13,647 bases of DNA from an uncultured Eisenbergiella sp. (GTDB lineage Bacteria; Bacillota; Clostridia; Lachnospirales; Lachnospiraceae). Position 1 is the stretch's first letter, and each line of letters opens with the position of its first letter. Under the pieces are notes generated by a model. The model was given only the letters and a program-made list of their open reading frames with translations. It had not been told where the DNA came from and did not search any database. This document shows positions 6,169 to 12,015 of the stretch, in pieces. The stretch lies in assembly GCA_948960675.1 (NCBI GenBank), contig CARDPF010000056.1, forward strand, positions 1 to 13,647, given 5' to 3'. The position numbers and the translations under genes are program-made.

Positions 6169-8289
6169 GGAGAGGTAATTAATATCGAAAAGCTGTTTGG
6201 GGAAAATGTATTCACGCTGGGAAAAATGCAGGAACGTCTGCCCAAGAAGGCGTATGAGGAAGTGCGGCGCGTGATGGAGCACGGCGGGGAGCTTTCCGGC
6301 GCTACCGCAGACGTGGTGGCAAAGGCGATGAAGGATTGGGCGGTGGAGCACGGCGCCACCCATTATACCCACTGGTTCCAGCCGCTCACCGGTATTACGG
6401 CGGAAAAGCATGATTCTTTTGTGACCCATCCCGATGTAAGCGGAAAGATGCTTCTGGATTTTTCGGGAAAGGAACTGATCAAGGGGGAGGCGGACGCGTC
6501 TTCCTTTCCTTCCGGCGGACTGCGCTCCACCTTTGAGGCCCGGGGTTATACGGTGTGGGACATCACTTCCCCGGCATTTTTGAAGGAGGACGCCACGGGG
6601 GTGATTTTGTGTGTGCCCACAGCCTTTTGTTCCTATAAAGGGGAGGCCCTGGACAAAAAAACCCCGCTGCTTCGCTCCATGGAGGCGCTTTCGGTGCAGG
6701 CGATGCGCATCGTGCGGCTGTTTGCCCCCCATACGGCGGCCAGAAAGGTCATTCCCTTTGTGGGGGCGGAGCAGGAATATTTCCTGATCGACCGCAGCAA
6801 GTATTTGCAGCGTAAGGATCTGGTTTTTTCCGGAAGAACGCTGTTTGGCGCGCCGGCTCCCAAGGGACAGGAATTGGAGGATCACTATTTTGGCGTTATC
6901 CGGGAGCGGGTGGGCGCTTTTATGAAGGATTTAAATGTGGAATTGTGGAAGCTGGGTGTGACGGCCAAGACCCAGCACAACGAGGTGGCACCCGGCCAGC
7001 ATGAACTGGCGCCGGTTTATGAGACGGCCAACATTGCCATGGATCACAACCAGCTGGTGATGGAGACGATGAAAAAGGTGGCGGAGCGGCACAATCTGCG
7101 CTGCCTGCTGCACGAGAAGCCGTTTGCCAACGTCAACGGTTCCGGAAAGCACGATAACTGGTCGATCTGTACGGACACCGGCGTGAATTTGCTGGAGCCG
7201 GGGGATACCCCCAATGAGAACATCCAGTTTTTGCTGGTGCTTGCCTGTGTGATGAAAGCGGTGGACACCCATGCGGATTTGCTGCACCGCAGCGCTTCCA
7301 ACGTGGGTAACGACCAGCGTCTGGGGGGCAACGAAGCGCCCCCGGCCATCGTGTCCGTGTTTTTGGGGACGCAGCTGGAGGATGTGGTGCGCCAGCTGGT
7401 GGAGACCGGGGAGGCTTCGTCCTGTCTGGAGGGCTCTACCCTTCGCACCGGTGTGTCCACGGTGCCGGATTTACATATGGACGCCACGGACAGAAACCGC
7501 ACCTCCCCCTTTGCCTTTACGGGAAATAAGTTTGAATTCCGCATGGTGGGTTCCTCCGATTCCATCGGCAGTCCCACCACCACCATCAATGCGATTGTGG
7601 CGGAGGCCTTTTGCGAGGCGGCGGACCGGCTGGAGGCGGCCGGAAGGGACAACTTCGAGACTGCAGTGCACGACCTGATCAAAGAATATATGGCAAAGCA
7701 CCGCCGCATTATTTTCAGCGGGGACGGCTACTCCCAGTCCTGGGAGCGGGAGGCAAAGCGCAGGGGACTGCCCCATTTCAAGGGTATGATTGATTCCGTG
7801 GAGGCATTGACGGCGGATAAGGCCATCCGGCTGTATGAGCGGTTCGGGATTTACAGCCGCACGGAGCTTGCCGCCCGCAAGGAAATTTTGTATGAAACCT
7901 ATGTCAAAACTATCAACATTGAAGCGCGGACGATGATCGACATGGCGGACCGGGAAATCCTGCCCGCCGTGCTGCGCTATGTCAGGACGCTGGCGGAGAC
8001 GGTGAACGCTTCCCGGGCGGCGGGGGCCGAGCCGGATGTGGCGGCGGCGCTTTTGCGCGGCGTCAACAGACAGCTGGCGGCAGCACAGGGAGCGCTGGAA
8101 GCCCTGCGGTGGACGCTCAGGGAGGGTTCCGGGAGGAAAGAGGACGTAAAGGGACAGGCGTTTTTTTACCGGGACAGGGTCGTACCGGCCATGGAGGGGC
8201 TGCGCAGTGCGGCGGACGCGCTGGAAACCATGGTGGATCGAAGCTTCTGGCCGTTTCCGGTGTATGCGGATCTGCTGTTTGAGGTGTAG
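6166..8289 (+). CDS. glnN: Type III glutamine synthetase
   Basis: A 707-residue protein, the expected size for GSIII (about 700; GSI is about 450-470). It makes glutamine from glutamate, ammonia and ATP in the cytosol. The GSIII N-terminal domain shows FGENVFT, MQERLPKKAYEE and THWFQPLTGITAEKHDSF (68-85). Catalytic and metal motifs are PFVGAEQEYF (197-206), KTQHNEVAPGQHELAPV (268-283), NGSGKHDNWS (324-333) and GGNEAPPAIVS. The C-terminal domain is the usual GSIII helical extension. The start is supported by GAGGAG and family alignment. It stands after the trhP operon with an 83-base gap, and converges with hxlR. No nitrogen-regulatory site, glutamine riboswitch or partner gene (amtB, glnK) is visible here. 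Confidence 0.96.
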   Translation: MGEVINIEKLFGENVFTLGKMQERLPKKAYEEVRRVMEHGGELSGATADVVAKAMKDWAVEHGATHYTHWFQPLTGITAEKHDSFVTHPDVSGKMLLDFSGKELIKGEADASSFPSGGLRSTFEARGYTVWDITSPAFLKEDATGVILCVPTAFCSYKGEALDKKTPLLRSMEALSVQAMRIVRLFAPHTAARKVIPFVGAEQEYFLIDRSKYLQRKDLVFSGRTLFGAPAPKGQELEDHYFGVIRERVGAFMKDLNVELWKLGVTAKTQHNEVAPGQHELAPVYETANIAMDHNQLVMETMKKVAERHNLRCLLHEKPFANVNGSGKHDNWSICTDTGVNLLEPGDTPNENIQFLLVLACVMKAVDTHADLLHRSASNVGNDQRLGGNEAPPAIVSVFLGTQLEDVVRQLVETGEASSCLEGSTLRTGVSTVPDLHMDATDRNRTSPFAFTGNKFEFRMVGSSDSIGSPTTTINAIVAEAFCEAADRLEAAGRDNFETAVHDLIKEYMAKHRRIIFSGDGYSQSWEREAKRRGLPHFKGMIDSVEALTADKAIRLYERFGIYSRTELAARKEILYETYVKTINIEARTMIDMADREILPAVLRYVRTLAETVNASRAAGAEPDVAAALLRGVNRQLAAAQGALEALRWTLREGSGRKEDVKGQAFFYRDRVVPAMEGLRSAADALETMVDRSFWPFPVYADLLFEV

Positions 8290-8318
8290 GGCAATGGCTC
8301 GTTAAGGCTGTTTCCCAT

Positions 8319-8639
8319 TCAACTGTTATTTTGTTTATATGCCGTCCCCCAAGCTACCATGGCGTCTAAAATTGGTTTTAGGCTATATCCGGTTTGCGTT
8401 AAAGTATATTCTACCCGCGGCGGCACTTCCGGGTATACTTTCCGGGTAAGCAAACCGCTGTCTTCCATGGAACGCAAATTTGCCGTCAGGACTTTTTGGG
8501 ATACATTCCCGATGGACTTTTTTAATTGTCCAAATCGTTTGGTACCGTCCAATAAGTCGCGGATGATTAACACTTTCCAACGGTCGCTGATAAGCATTAA
8601 AGTAGTCTCTACCGGGCAGGCTGGTAAATTTTTTTCCAT
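8319..8639 (-). CDS. HxlR/DUF24 family winged-helix regulator
   Basis: A 106-residue MarR-like winged-helix repressor, typical of the family. It reads PACPVETTLMLISDRWKVLI at the N terminus, then LLDGTKRFGQLKKSIGNVSQKVLTANLRSMEDSGLLTR (HTH, about 29-66) and the wing VPPRVEYTLT (72-81), ending LKPILDAMVAWG. Cys8 sits where DUF24 sensors of quinones, aldehydes or disulfide stress (YodB, CatR, HypR) carry their reactive cysteine. I chose ATG 8639 for the family-like N terminus and a G-rich site upstream. ATG 8660 would add seven residues but has no good Shine-Dalgarno site, and an open frame back to 8825 would run into the divergent gene. It is divergent from the NAD(P)-binding gene, and a dyad in the gap is the likely operator. 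Confidence 0.88.
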   Translation of the reverse strand: MEKNLPACPVETTLMLISDRWKVLIIRDLLDGTKRFGQLKKSIGNVSQKVLTANLRSMEDSGLLTRKVYPEVPPRVEYTLTQTGYSLKPILDAMVAWGTAYKQNNS

Positions 8640-8690
8640 GAAAAACCCCCATTTCTCCATAATAGTTTCTTTTTGGTGACTATGGCACAA

Positions 8691-8706
8691 TAAAGTGCTT
8701 ACTTTA
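8691..8706. promoter_or_regulatory. Perfect 16-base dyad, likely HxlR operator
   Basis: TAAAGT (8691-8696) and ACTTTA (8701-8706) are exact inverted repeats around GCTT. AT-rich dyads with ACTT/AAGT half-sites are the usual targets of DUF24 regulators such as YodB and CatR. It overlaps the predicted -35 box of the NAD(P)-binding gene and lies just downstream of the predicted hxlR start point. Binding could therefore repress both genes. Confidence 0.55.
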
Positions 8707-8731
8707 CGATTTTTCTTTATGGATATATTAT
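8703..8731 (+). promoter_or_regulatory. Predicted promoter of the NAD(P)-binding gene
   Basis: -35 TTTACG (8703-8708) and -10 TATTAT (8726-8731) with a 17-base spacer. The -35 box overlaps the right arm of the dyad at 8691-8706. A TATAAT at 8729-8734 is an alternative -10 but has no -35 at normal spacing. Confidence 0.4.
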
Positions 8732-8755
8732 AATCCTGCAGGCGGGAAGAAACAA
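8727..8755 (-). promoter_or_regulatory. Predicted promoter of hxlR
   Basis: Read on the minus strand, -35 TTGTTT (8755-8750) and -10 TATAAT (8732-8727) are spaced by 17 bases. This would start hxlR near 8720, placing the dyad in its early transcribed region. The AT-rich core ATTATAAT is self-complementary, so the -10 boxes of the two divergent promoters overlap. Confidence 0.45.
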
Positions 8756-8793
8756 GCCGTAAAAACCAAAATGGAATGAAGGAGGACAAAACT

Positions 8794-9423
8794 ATGAAAA
8801 TCGCAGTTATTTGTGCAAACGGCAAAGAGGGAAGGTTAATCGTTCAGGAAGCGATCGCGAGGGGGGCAGATGTTACTGCCGTTGTGCGCGGCGAAAACCG
8901 GTCGGCAGCGGTAAACGTCATCAGGAAAGACCTGTTTGCTTTAAGCGCAGCCGATCTGGAGGGCTTTGATGTTGTGATTGACGCTTTCGGGGCATGGACA
9001 CCGGAAACCCTGCCGCAGCATGGTACTTCCCTGAAACATCTCTGTGACCTTGTAAGCGGCAAAGAAACAAGGCTCCTTATTGTCGGCGGCGCAGGCAGCC
9101 TGTACGTAAACCCGGAGCATACCGTACGGGTTATGGACGGGGCGGACTTTCCGGAAATATTCAAACCGCTCGCTTCCAGTATGGGAAAGGCGCTTGACGA
9201 ACTCCGCACCAGGACCGATGTAAAGTGGACATATATCAGTCCTGCCGGGGACTTTTTGGCAGACGGGGACAGAACCGGAAAATACATCTTGGGCGGCGAA
9301 GAATTGATATGCAACGCTAAGGGGGAAAGCGTAATCAGCTATGCAGATTATGCCGTTGCCATGGTGGATGAAGCGTTAAACGGCAACCACATACAGCAAA
9401 GGATTTCCGTTGTGGCACAATAA
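8794..9423 (+). CDS. NAD(P)-binding Rossmann-fold (NmrA/SDR-like) oxidoreductase
   Basis: A 209-residue single Rossmann-domain protein of the NAD(P)H-binding (NmrA/biliverdin reductase B-like) group. The nucleotide motif is near the N terminus (MKIAVICANGKEGRLIVQEA), then VTAVVRGENRS after the second strand, FDVVIDAFGAW, LLIVGGAGSLYV (94-105) and YISPAGDF (147-154). The usual GATGxxG is read here as CANGKEG: the first Gly is Cys. I chose ATG 8794 because GGAGG (8781-8785) lies 8 bases upstream; an in-frame ATG at 8776 precedes that site and would be poorly placed. The divergent HxlR-type regulator suggests induction by electrophile or redox stress. The substrate is unknown. A strong terminator follows, so the gene is probably monocistronic. 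Confidence 0.83.
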   Translation: MKIAVICANGKEGRLIVQEAIARGADVTAVVRGENRSAAVNVIRKDLFALSAADLEGFDVVIDAFGAWTPETLPQHGTSLKHLCDLVSGKETRLLIVGGAGSLYVNPEHTVRVMDGADFPEIFKPLASSMGKALDELRTRTDVKWTYISPAGDFLADGDRTGKYILGGEELICNAKGESVISYADYAVAMVDEALNGNHIQQRISVVAQ

Positions 9424-9446
9424 GCAGTTGGGGGAATCATCGGGTT

Positions 9447-9487
9447 AAGTGCCCTCGCCCCTGTCCCATAAGGGCAGGGGCACTTTT
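9447..9487 (+). terminator. Rho-independent terminator after the NAD(P)-binding gene
   Basis: GCCCCTG-T-CCC, loop ATAA, then GGGCAGGGGC makes a 10-bp GC stem with one bulged T, followed by ACTTTT. The outer AAGTGCCC (9447-9454) can also pair with GGGCACTT, which gives an alternative longer fold. It begins 24 bases after the stop codon. Confidence 0.8.
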
Positions 9488-9591
9488 GAAAGAAGGCTGA
9501 TGGGTACTTAGCGCGCGGAAATTGCCGCCTGCCGGCAGCCACACCGGGCGCAGGGCGCGTGCAAAGCGCACAACTTTTAGGCAGGAGGGAA

Positions 9592-9615
9592 GATTGAAAA
9601 TTGAAATTTTCAATC
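9592..9615. repeat. 10-bp perfect hairpin in the pre-sirtuin spacer
   Basis: GATTGAAAAT (9592-9601) and ATTTTCAATC (9606-9615) pair exactly around a TGAA loop. No U-run follows, so it is not an ordinary terminator. It may be a protein-binding dyad or part of a dispersed intergenic element covering about 9490-9700. Function unknown. Confidence 0.6.
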
Positions 9616-9637
9616 GCGGGATTTGTGTCTGCGCGCT

Positions 9638-9688
9638 GCAAAGCCATAAATGGCTTGCCACAAACTCGTAAGCCATGCATGGCTTTGC
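9638..9688. repeat. Nested inverted repeats of AAGCCAT/ATGGCTT upstream of the sirtuin
   Basis: There are four arms. AAGCCAT (9641-9647) pairs with ATGGCTT (9650-9656), and AAGCCATG (9670-9677) pairs with CATGGCTT (9678-9685). The outermost arms GCAAAGCCAT (9638-9647) and ATGGCTTTGC (9679-9688) also pair with each other. Two small hairpins and one long hairpin are therefore mutually exclusive. The element ends 31 bases before the sirtuin ATG. The rest of the 296-base spacer (9424-9719) holds the terminator, a hairpin and short palindromes such as CTGCCGGCAG (9529-9538), with no convincing gene. Confidence 0.6.
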
Positions 9689-9719
9689 GCAACAAAACAG
9701 CGCAGAAATGGAGTAAAAT

Positions 9720-10613
9720 ATGGGCGCAGTATCGGTAAGACATTTTGTGGAAAAAGTGAAAGAGGGATTGGAAAATGCAGATGCCGTGGTGGTAGGTGCA
9801 GGCGCAGGCCTCTCTGCTTCTGCCGGTTTTGCTTATACGGGAGAACGCTTTGACAAATACTTTCATGACTTTGCGGAAAAGTATCATTTCAAAGATATGT
9901 ATTCCGGCGGTTTCCACCCATATGATACGCTGGAAGAATATTGGGCTTACTGGAGCCGGTATATTTATATCAACCGGTATATGGATGCCCCGAAACCAGT
10001 TTACCATAGGCTCTACGATCTGGTTAAGGACAAGGATTATTTTGTCCTGACAACGAATGTAGACCATTGCTTCCAAAAGGCGGGATTTGATAAGCGTCGG
10101 CTATTCTATACACAGGGGGATTACGGGCTGTTTCAGTGTGGCAGGCCCTGTCATCAGAGAACCTACGATAATGGGAACAGTATCCGGGAAATGGTTGAAA
10201 CGCAGGGCTATGTCACGGATACGGATGGTACATTGATTCTGCCGGAAGGGATATGCCCTAAAATGACGGTTCCATCAGGCCTTGTTCCACACTGCCCAAA
10301 GTGTGGGGAGCCCATGTGCATGAACCTCCGGGCGGATCATACCTTTGTGGAGGATGACGGGTGGCATTTGGCTTCGGGGCGGTATGCGGAATTTCTCCGC
10401 AGGCATCAGAATGGGAAAGTGATGTTTTTGGAGGCTGGGGTGGGATTCAATACACCAACAATAGTAAAATACAGCTTTTGGCGCATGACCCACGAATGGA
10501 AAGATGCCGTCTATGTCTGCCTGAACTATGGGGAGGCATATGCACCTGATGAAATAAAAAAGAAATCCGTTTGCATCAATGGAGACATCGGGGAAATTTT
10601 GTATCAGCTTTAG
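9720..10613 (+). CDS. Class M (SirTM)-like sirtuin, NAD-dependent
   Basis: A 297-residue single-domain Sir2-fold protein. The NAD-binding start is VVVGAGAGLSASAGFAYTG (23-41). TTNVD (111-115) holds the conserved Asn113. TQGDYG (131-136) puts Gln132 where classical sirtuins have the catalytic His of the HG motif. Zinc ligands are Cys140, Cys144, Cys192 and Cys195. The Asn-to-Gln distance of 19 residues fits the Asn118/Gln137 pair I recall for Streptococcus pyogenes SirTM, which ADP-ribosylates lipoylated GcvH-L. Deacetylase annotation would therefore be doubtful. No macrodomain, GcvH-L or LplA2 gene is nearby, unlike the standard SirTM operon. The start follows GGAG at 9710-9713. GC is low compared with the flanking genes. 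It ends 10 bases from convergent lacI-type gene. Confidence 0.85.
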   Translation: MGAVSVRHFVEKVKEGLENADAVVVGAGAGLSASAGFAYTGERFDKYFHDFAEKYHFKDMYSGGFHPYDTLEEYWAYWSRYIYINRYMDAPKPVYHRLYDLVKDKDYFVLTTNVDHCFQKAGFDKRRLFYTQGDYGLFQCGRPCHQRTYDNGNSIREMVETQGYVTDTDGTLILPEGICPKMTVPSGLVPHCPKCGEPMCMNLRADHTFVEDDGWHLASGRYAEFLRRHQNGKVMFLEAGVGFNTPTIVKYSFWRMTHEWKDAVYVCLNYGEAYAPDEIKKKSVCINGDIGEILYQL

Positions 10614-10623
10614 GACAAAATGA

Positions 10624-11640
10624 CTAAAGGTTCTCCCGGATACGGATGTCCACGGCCGTGTAGTAATATTCCTGTTCGGGTTTTTGCCCGGTGGTCAGGT
10701 AGTCAAAGAGCAGCTGCAGCGGACGGCTGCCCTGCAGGGCAGGCTGCTGGCAGATGGTGGCGGCGATGACGTCCTGCTCCACCAGGCTGCGGGTATTGGG
10801 AGTCTGGTCATAGGTAAGGATGCGGATATCGGTCCGTTTGGCGGCGAGAACCGCGCGGCAGCCGCCGTAAACGCCTCCGGCCGTAAAATAAAGGGCGTCA
10901 ATCTCGGGATGGCGGTTGAGCAGGTCCAGCGTTTTGTCATAGCTTTCAAATTCATCGTCACTGTTTTCGATGGTTTCCACGATGCGGATATAGGGATAAC
11001 GGGCCAAAAGCGTGTCGCAAAAGCCCTGTATACGTCCGGTGTGGCACAATACATGGGAAGAGCCAGTGACAATCCCCACATGGACTTCACCCTGGGTGAG
11101 CAGACGCATCAGTCCTGCGGCGGTCTGGCCGCAGCGGTAAAAATCACTGCCCACAAAGGCCATCCGTGCGGAATGGTGAATGTCCGTGTTGGTGGTGATG
11201 ACAGGAATGCCGTTTTGGGAGAGCCGGTCGATACAGCGCGCGATCCTGTTATCGTTGAAAGGGGAAAGGACAAGGCCGTCGATGTGGCAGCTTTCCAGCT
11301 CTGCGATGGATTGTGCCTGTGCGTCGGCGCAAAATCCCACCCGCCGGGTCAGCACCGTGCAGTTATATCCCGCCAGTTCTTCAGATTTTTCATGGACGCC
11401 CTTCCAAACATCGTCAAAGAAGGGGTTTCCCGTGTCGAATAGCAAAACCCCCAGTTTTAAATTTTTGCGCTGGGCCGCCAGCGCGATACCGGCCCGGTTA
11501 GGCTTGTAGTCCAGTTGGCGGGCGATATCCCGCACAAGGGCTGCCGTGGCAGGGTTGACACAGCCCCGGTTGTTCAAAACCCGGTCTACCGTTCCCCGCG
11601 ATACTCCTGCCAATTCTGCGATTTCCCTGATGGTTGCCAT
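10624..11640 (-). CDS. LacI family transcriptional regulator, sugar-responsive
   Basis: A 338-residue LacI/GalR protein of normal length. The N-terminal HTH (about 3-23) reads TIREIAELAGVSRGTVDRVL, then a hinge region (DYKPNRAGIALA). From about residue 60 there is a type I periplasmic-binding-protein fold: KLGVLLFDTGNPFFDDVWKG, HIDGLVLSPFND, GIPVITTNTDI, FVGSDFYRCGQTAA and ALYFTAGGVYGGCRA. The start at 11640 is preceded on the minus strand by GGGAG with 6-base spacing. It is divergent from xylB, so it probably controls xylB and itself in response to a pentose or related sugar; the ligand cannot be read from sequence. The recognition helix uses TVDRVL instead of the more common TVSRVL, as in one clostridial subgroup. 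Confidence 0.93.
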   Translation of the reverse strand: MATIREIAELAGVSRGTVDRVLNNRGCVNPATAALVRDIARQLDYKPNRAGIALAAQRKNLKLGVLLFDTGNPFFDDVWKGVHEKSEELAGYNCTVLTRRVGFCADAQAQSIAELESCHIDGLVLSPFNDNRIARCIDRLSQNGIPVITTNTDIHHSARMAFVGSDFYRCGQTAAGLMRLLTQGEVHVGIVTGSSHVLCHTGRIQGFCDTLLARYPYIRIVETIENSDDEFESYDKTLDLLNRHPEIDALYFTAGGVYGGCRAVLAAKRTDIRILTYDQTPNTRSLVEQDVIAATICQQPALQGSRPLQLLFDYLTTGQKPEQEYYYTAVDIRIRENL

Positions 11641-11756
11641 AATGATCTCCCTTATGCAATGAACCTTGGGTAGCCTACCGGCACGCTGCCCGGGCCTACG
11701 GCCAAACGAAATGACATTGCTGCTAAACCGTTACATTTCTTAATTTTGCTGCTTAT

Positions 11757-11786
11757 ACTTTATCATGGGAAACGGGGAAAAGTCAA
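11757..11786 (-). promoter_or_regulatory. Predicted promoter of the lacI-type gene
   Basis: On the minus strand, -35 TTGACT (11786-11781) and -10 TAAAGT (11762-11757) are spaced by 18 bases. Transcription would begin about 110 bases before the start codon. The upstream operator-like site (11806-11819) is about 20 bases before the -35 box. Moderate match only. Confidence 0.4.
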
Positions 11787-11805
11787 TGCGGCGCGGCGGG
11801 AAGTG

Positions 11806-11819
11806 CGTGCCCGTGCACA
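11806..11819. promoter_or_regulatory. LacI-type operator candidate O1
   Basis: CGTGCCCGTGCACA shares its first 13 bases with the site at 11980-11993. It is a near-palindrome around the CpG-type centre typical of LacI operators. A weaker relative, CGTG-n4-TGCAC, follows at 11825-11837 with the same half-site spacing. Confidence 0.55.
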
Positions 11820-11908
11820 GAAAACGTGAAAATGCACAAAGCAAAGGGCAAAAGGGAGCAGAAACAGCGCGGCTGTTTGGTAATTATCCTGAATATGAAA
11901 GGGGGGTC

Positions 11909-11937
11909 TTGCAATTCCGGGCAGGAACGCTTATGAT
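11909..11937 (+). promoter_or_regulatory. Predicted promoter of xylB
   Basis: -35 TTGCAA (11909-11914) and -10 TATGAT (11932-11937), spacer 17. The start point would be near 11944, leaving a leader of about 70 bases that contains operator O2. The 375-base lacI-xylB gap (11641-12015) otherwise holds the lacI promoter and the O1 and O2 sites. A 62-codon open frame at 11765-11953 has no family match and is probably not a gene. Confidence 0.45.
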
Positions 11938-11979
11938 GGTGGTAGGTAAATAGGGCTGCAGGGGTGTTTTAAATATTTA

Positions 11980-11993
11980 CGTGCCCGTGCACG
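11980..11993. promoter_or_regulatory. LacI-type operator candidate O2
   Basis: CGTGCCCGTGCACG is symmetrical at 12 of 14 positions. It ends 22 bases before the xylB ATG and downstream of the predicted xylB start point, where a bound repressor would block elongation. It is 174 bp centre-to-centre from O1. Confidence 0.6.
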
Positions 11994-12015
11994 CCATCCG
12001 AAAAGGAGGCAGGAC

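Noticed and set aside
5842..6885. A 347-codon minus-strand open frame spanning the trhP end and glnN start
   Set aside because: It lies antisense to two well-supported genes, has no recognised motif and no credible ribosome-binding site.
8290..8318. Bidirectional terminator between glnN and hxlR
   Set aside because: Only a short AATGG/CCATT pairing is visible across the gap, without a GC stem or U-run.
8776..8793. Start of the NAD(P)-binding gene at ATG 8776
   Set aside because: The strong GGAGG at 8781-8785 lies after this ATG and is correctly placed for ATG 8794, which also gives the normal Rossmann N terminus.
8640..8825. N-terminal extension of hxlR back to 8825
   Set aside because: It would run through the promoter region and overlap the divergent NAD(P)-binding gene, and would add about 62 hydrophobic and basic residues not found in HxlR proteins.
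9437..9676. A 79-codon minus-strand open frame in the pre-sirtuin spacer
   Set aside because: It crosses the terminator and the inverted repeats, so it is more likely a by-product of a dispersed non-coding element than a gene. I could not exclude translation.
9650..9853. A 67-codon + strand frame overlapping the sirtuin start
   Set aside because: It starts inside the inverted repeats and overlaps the sirtuin reading frame; the sirtuin start has a good GGAG site and family support.
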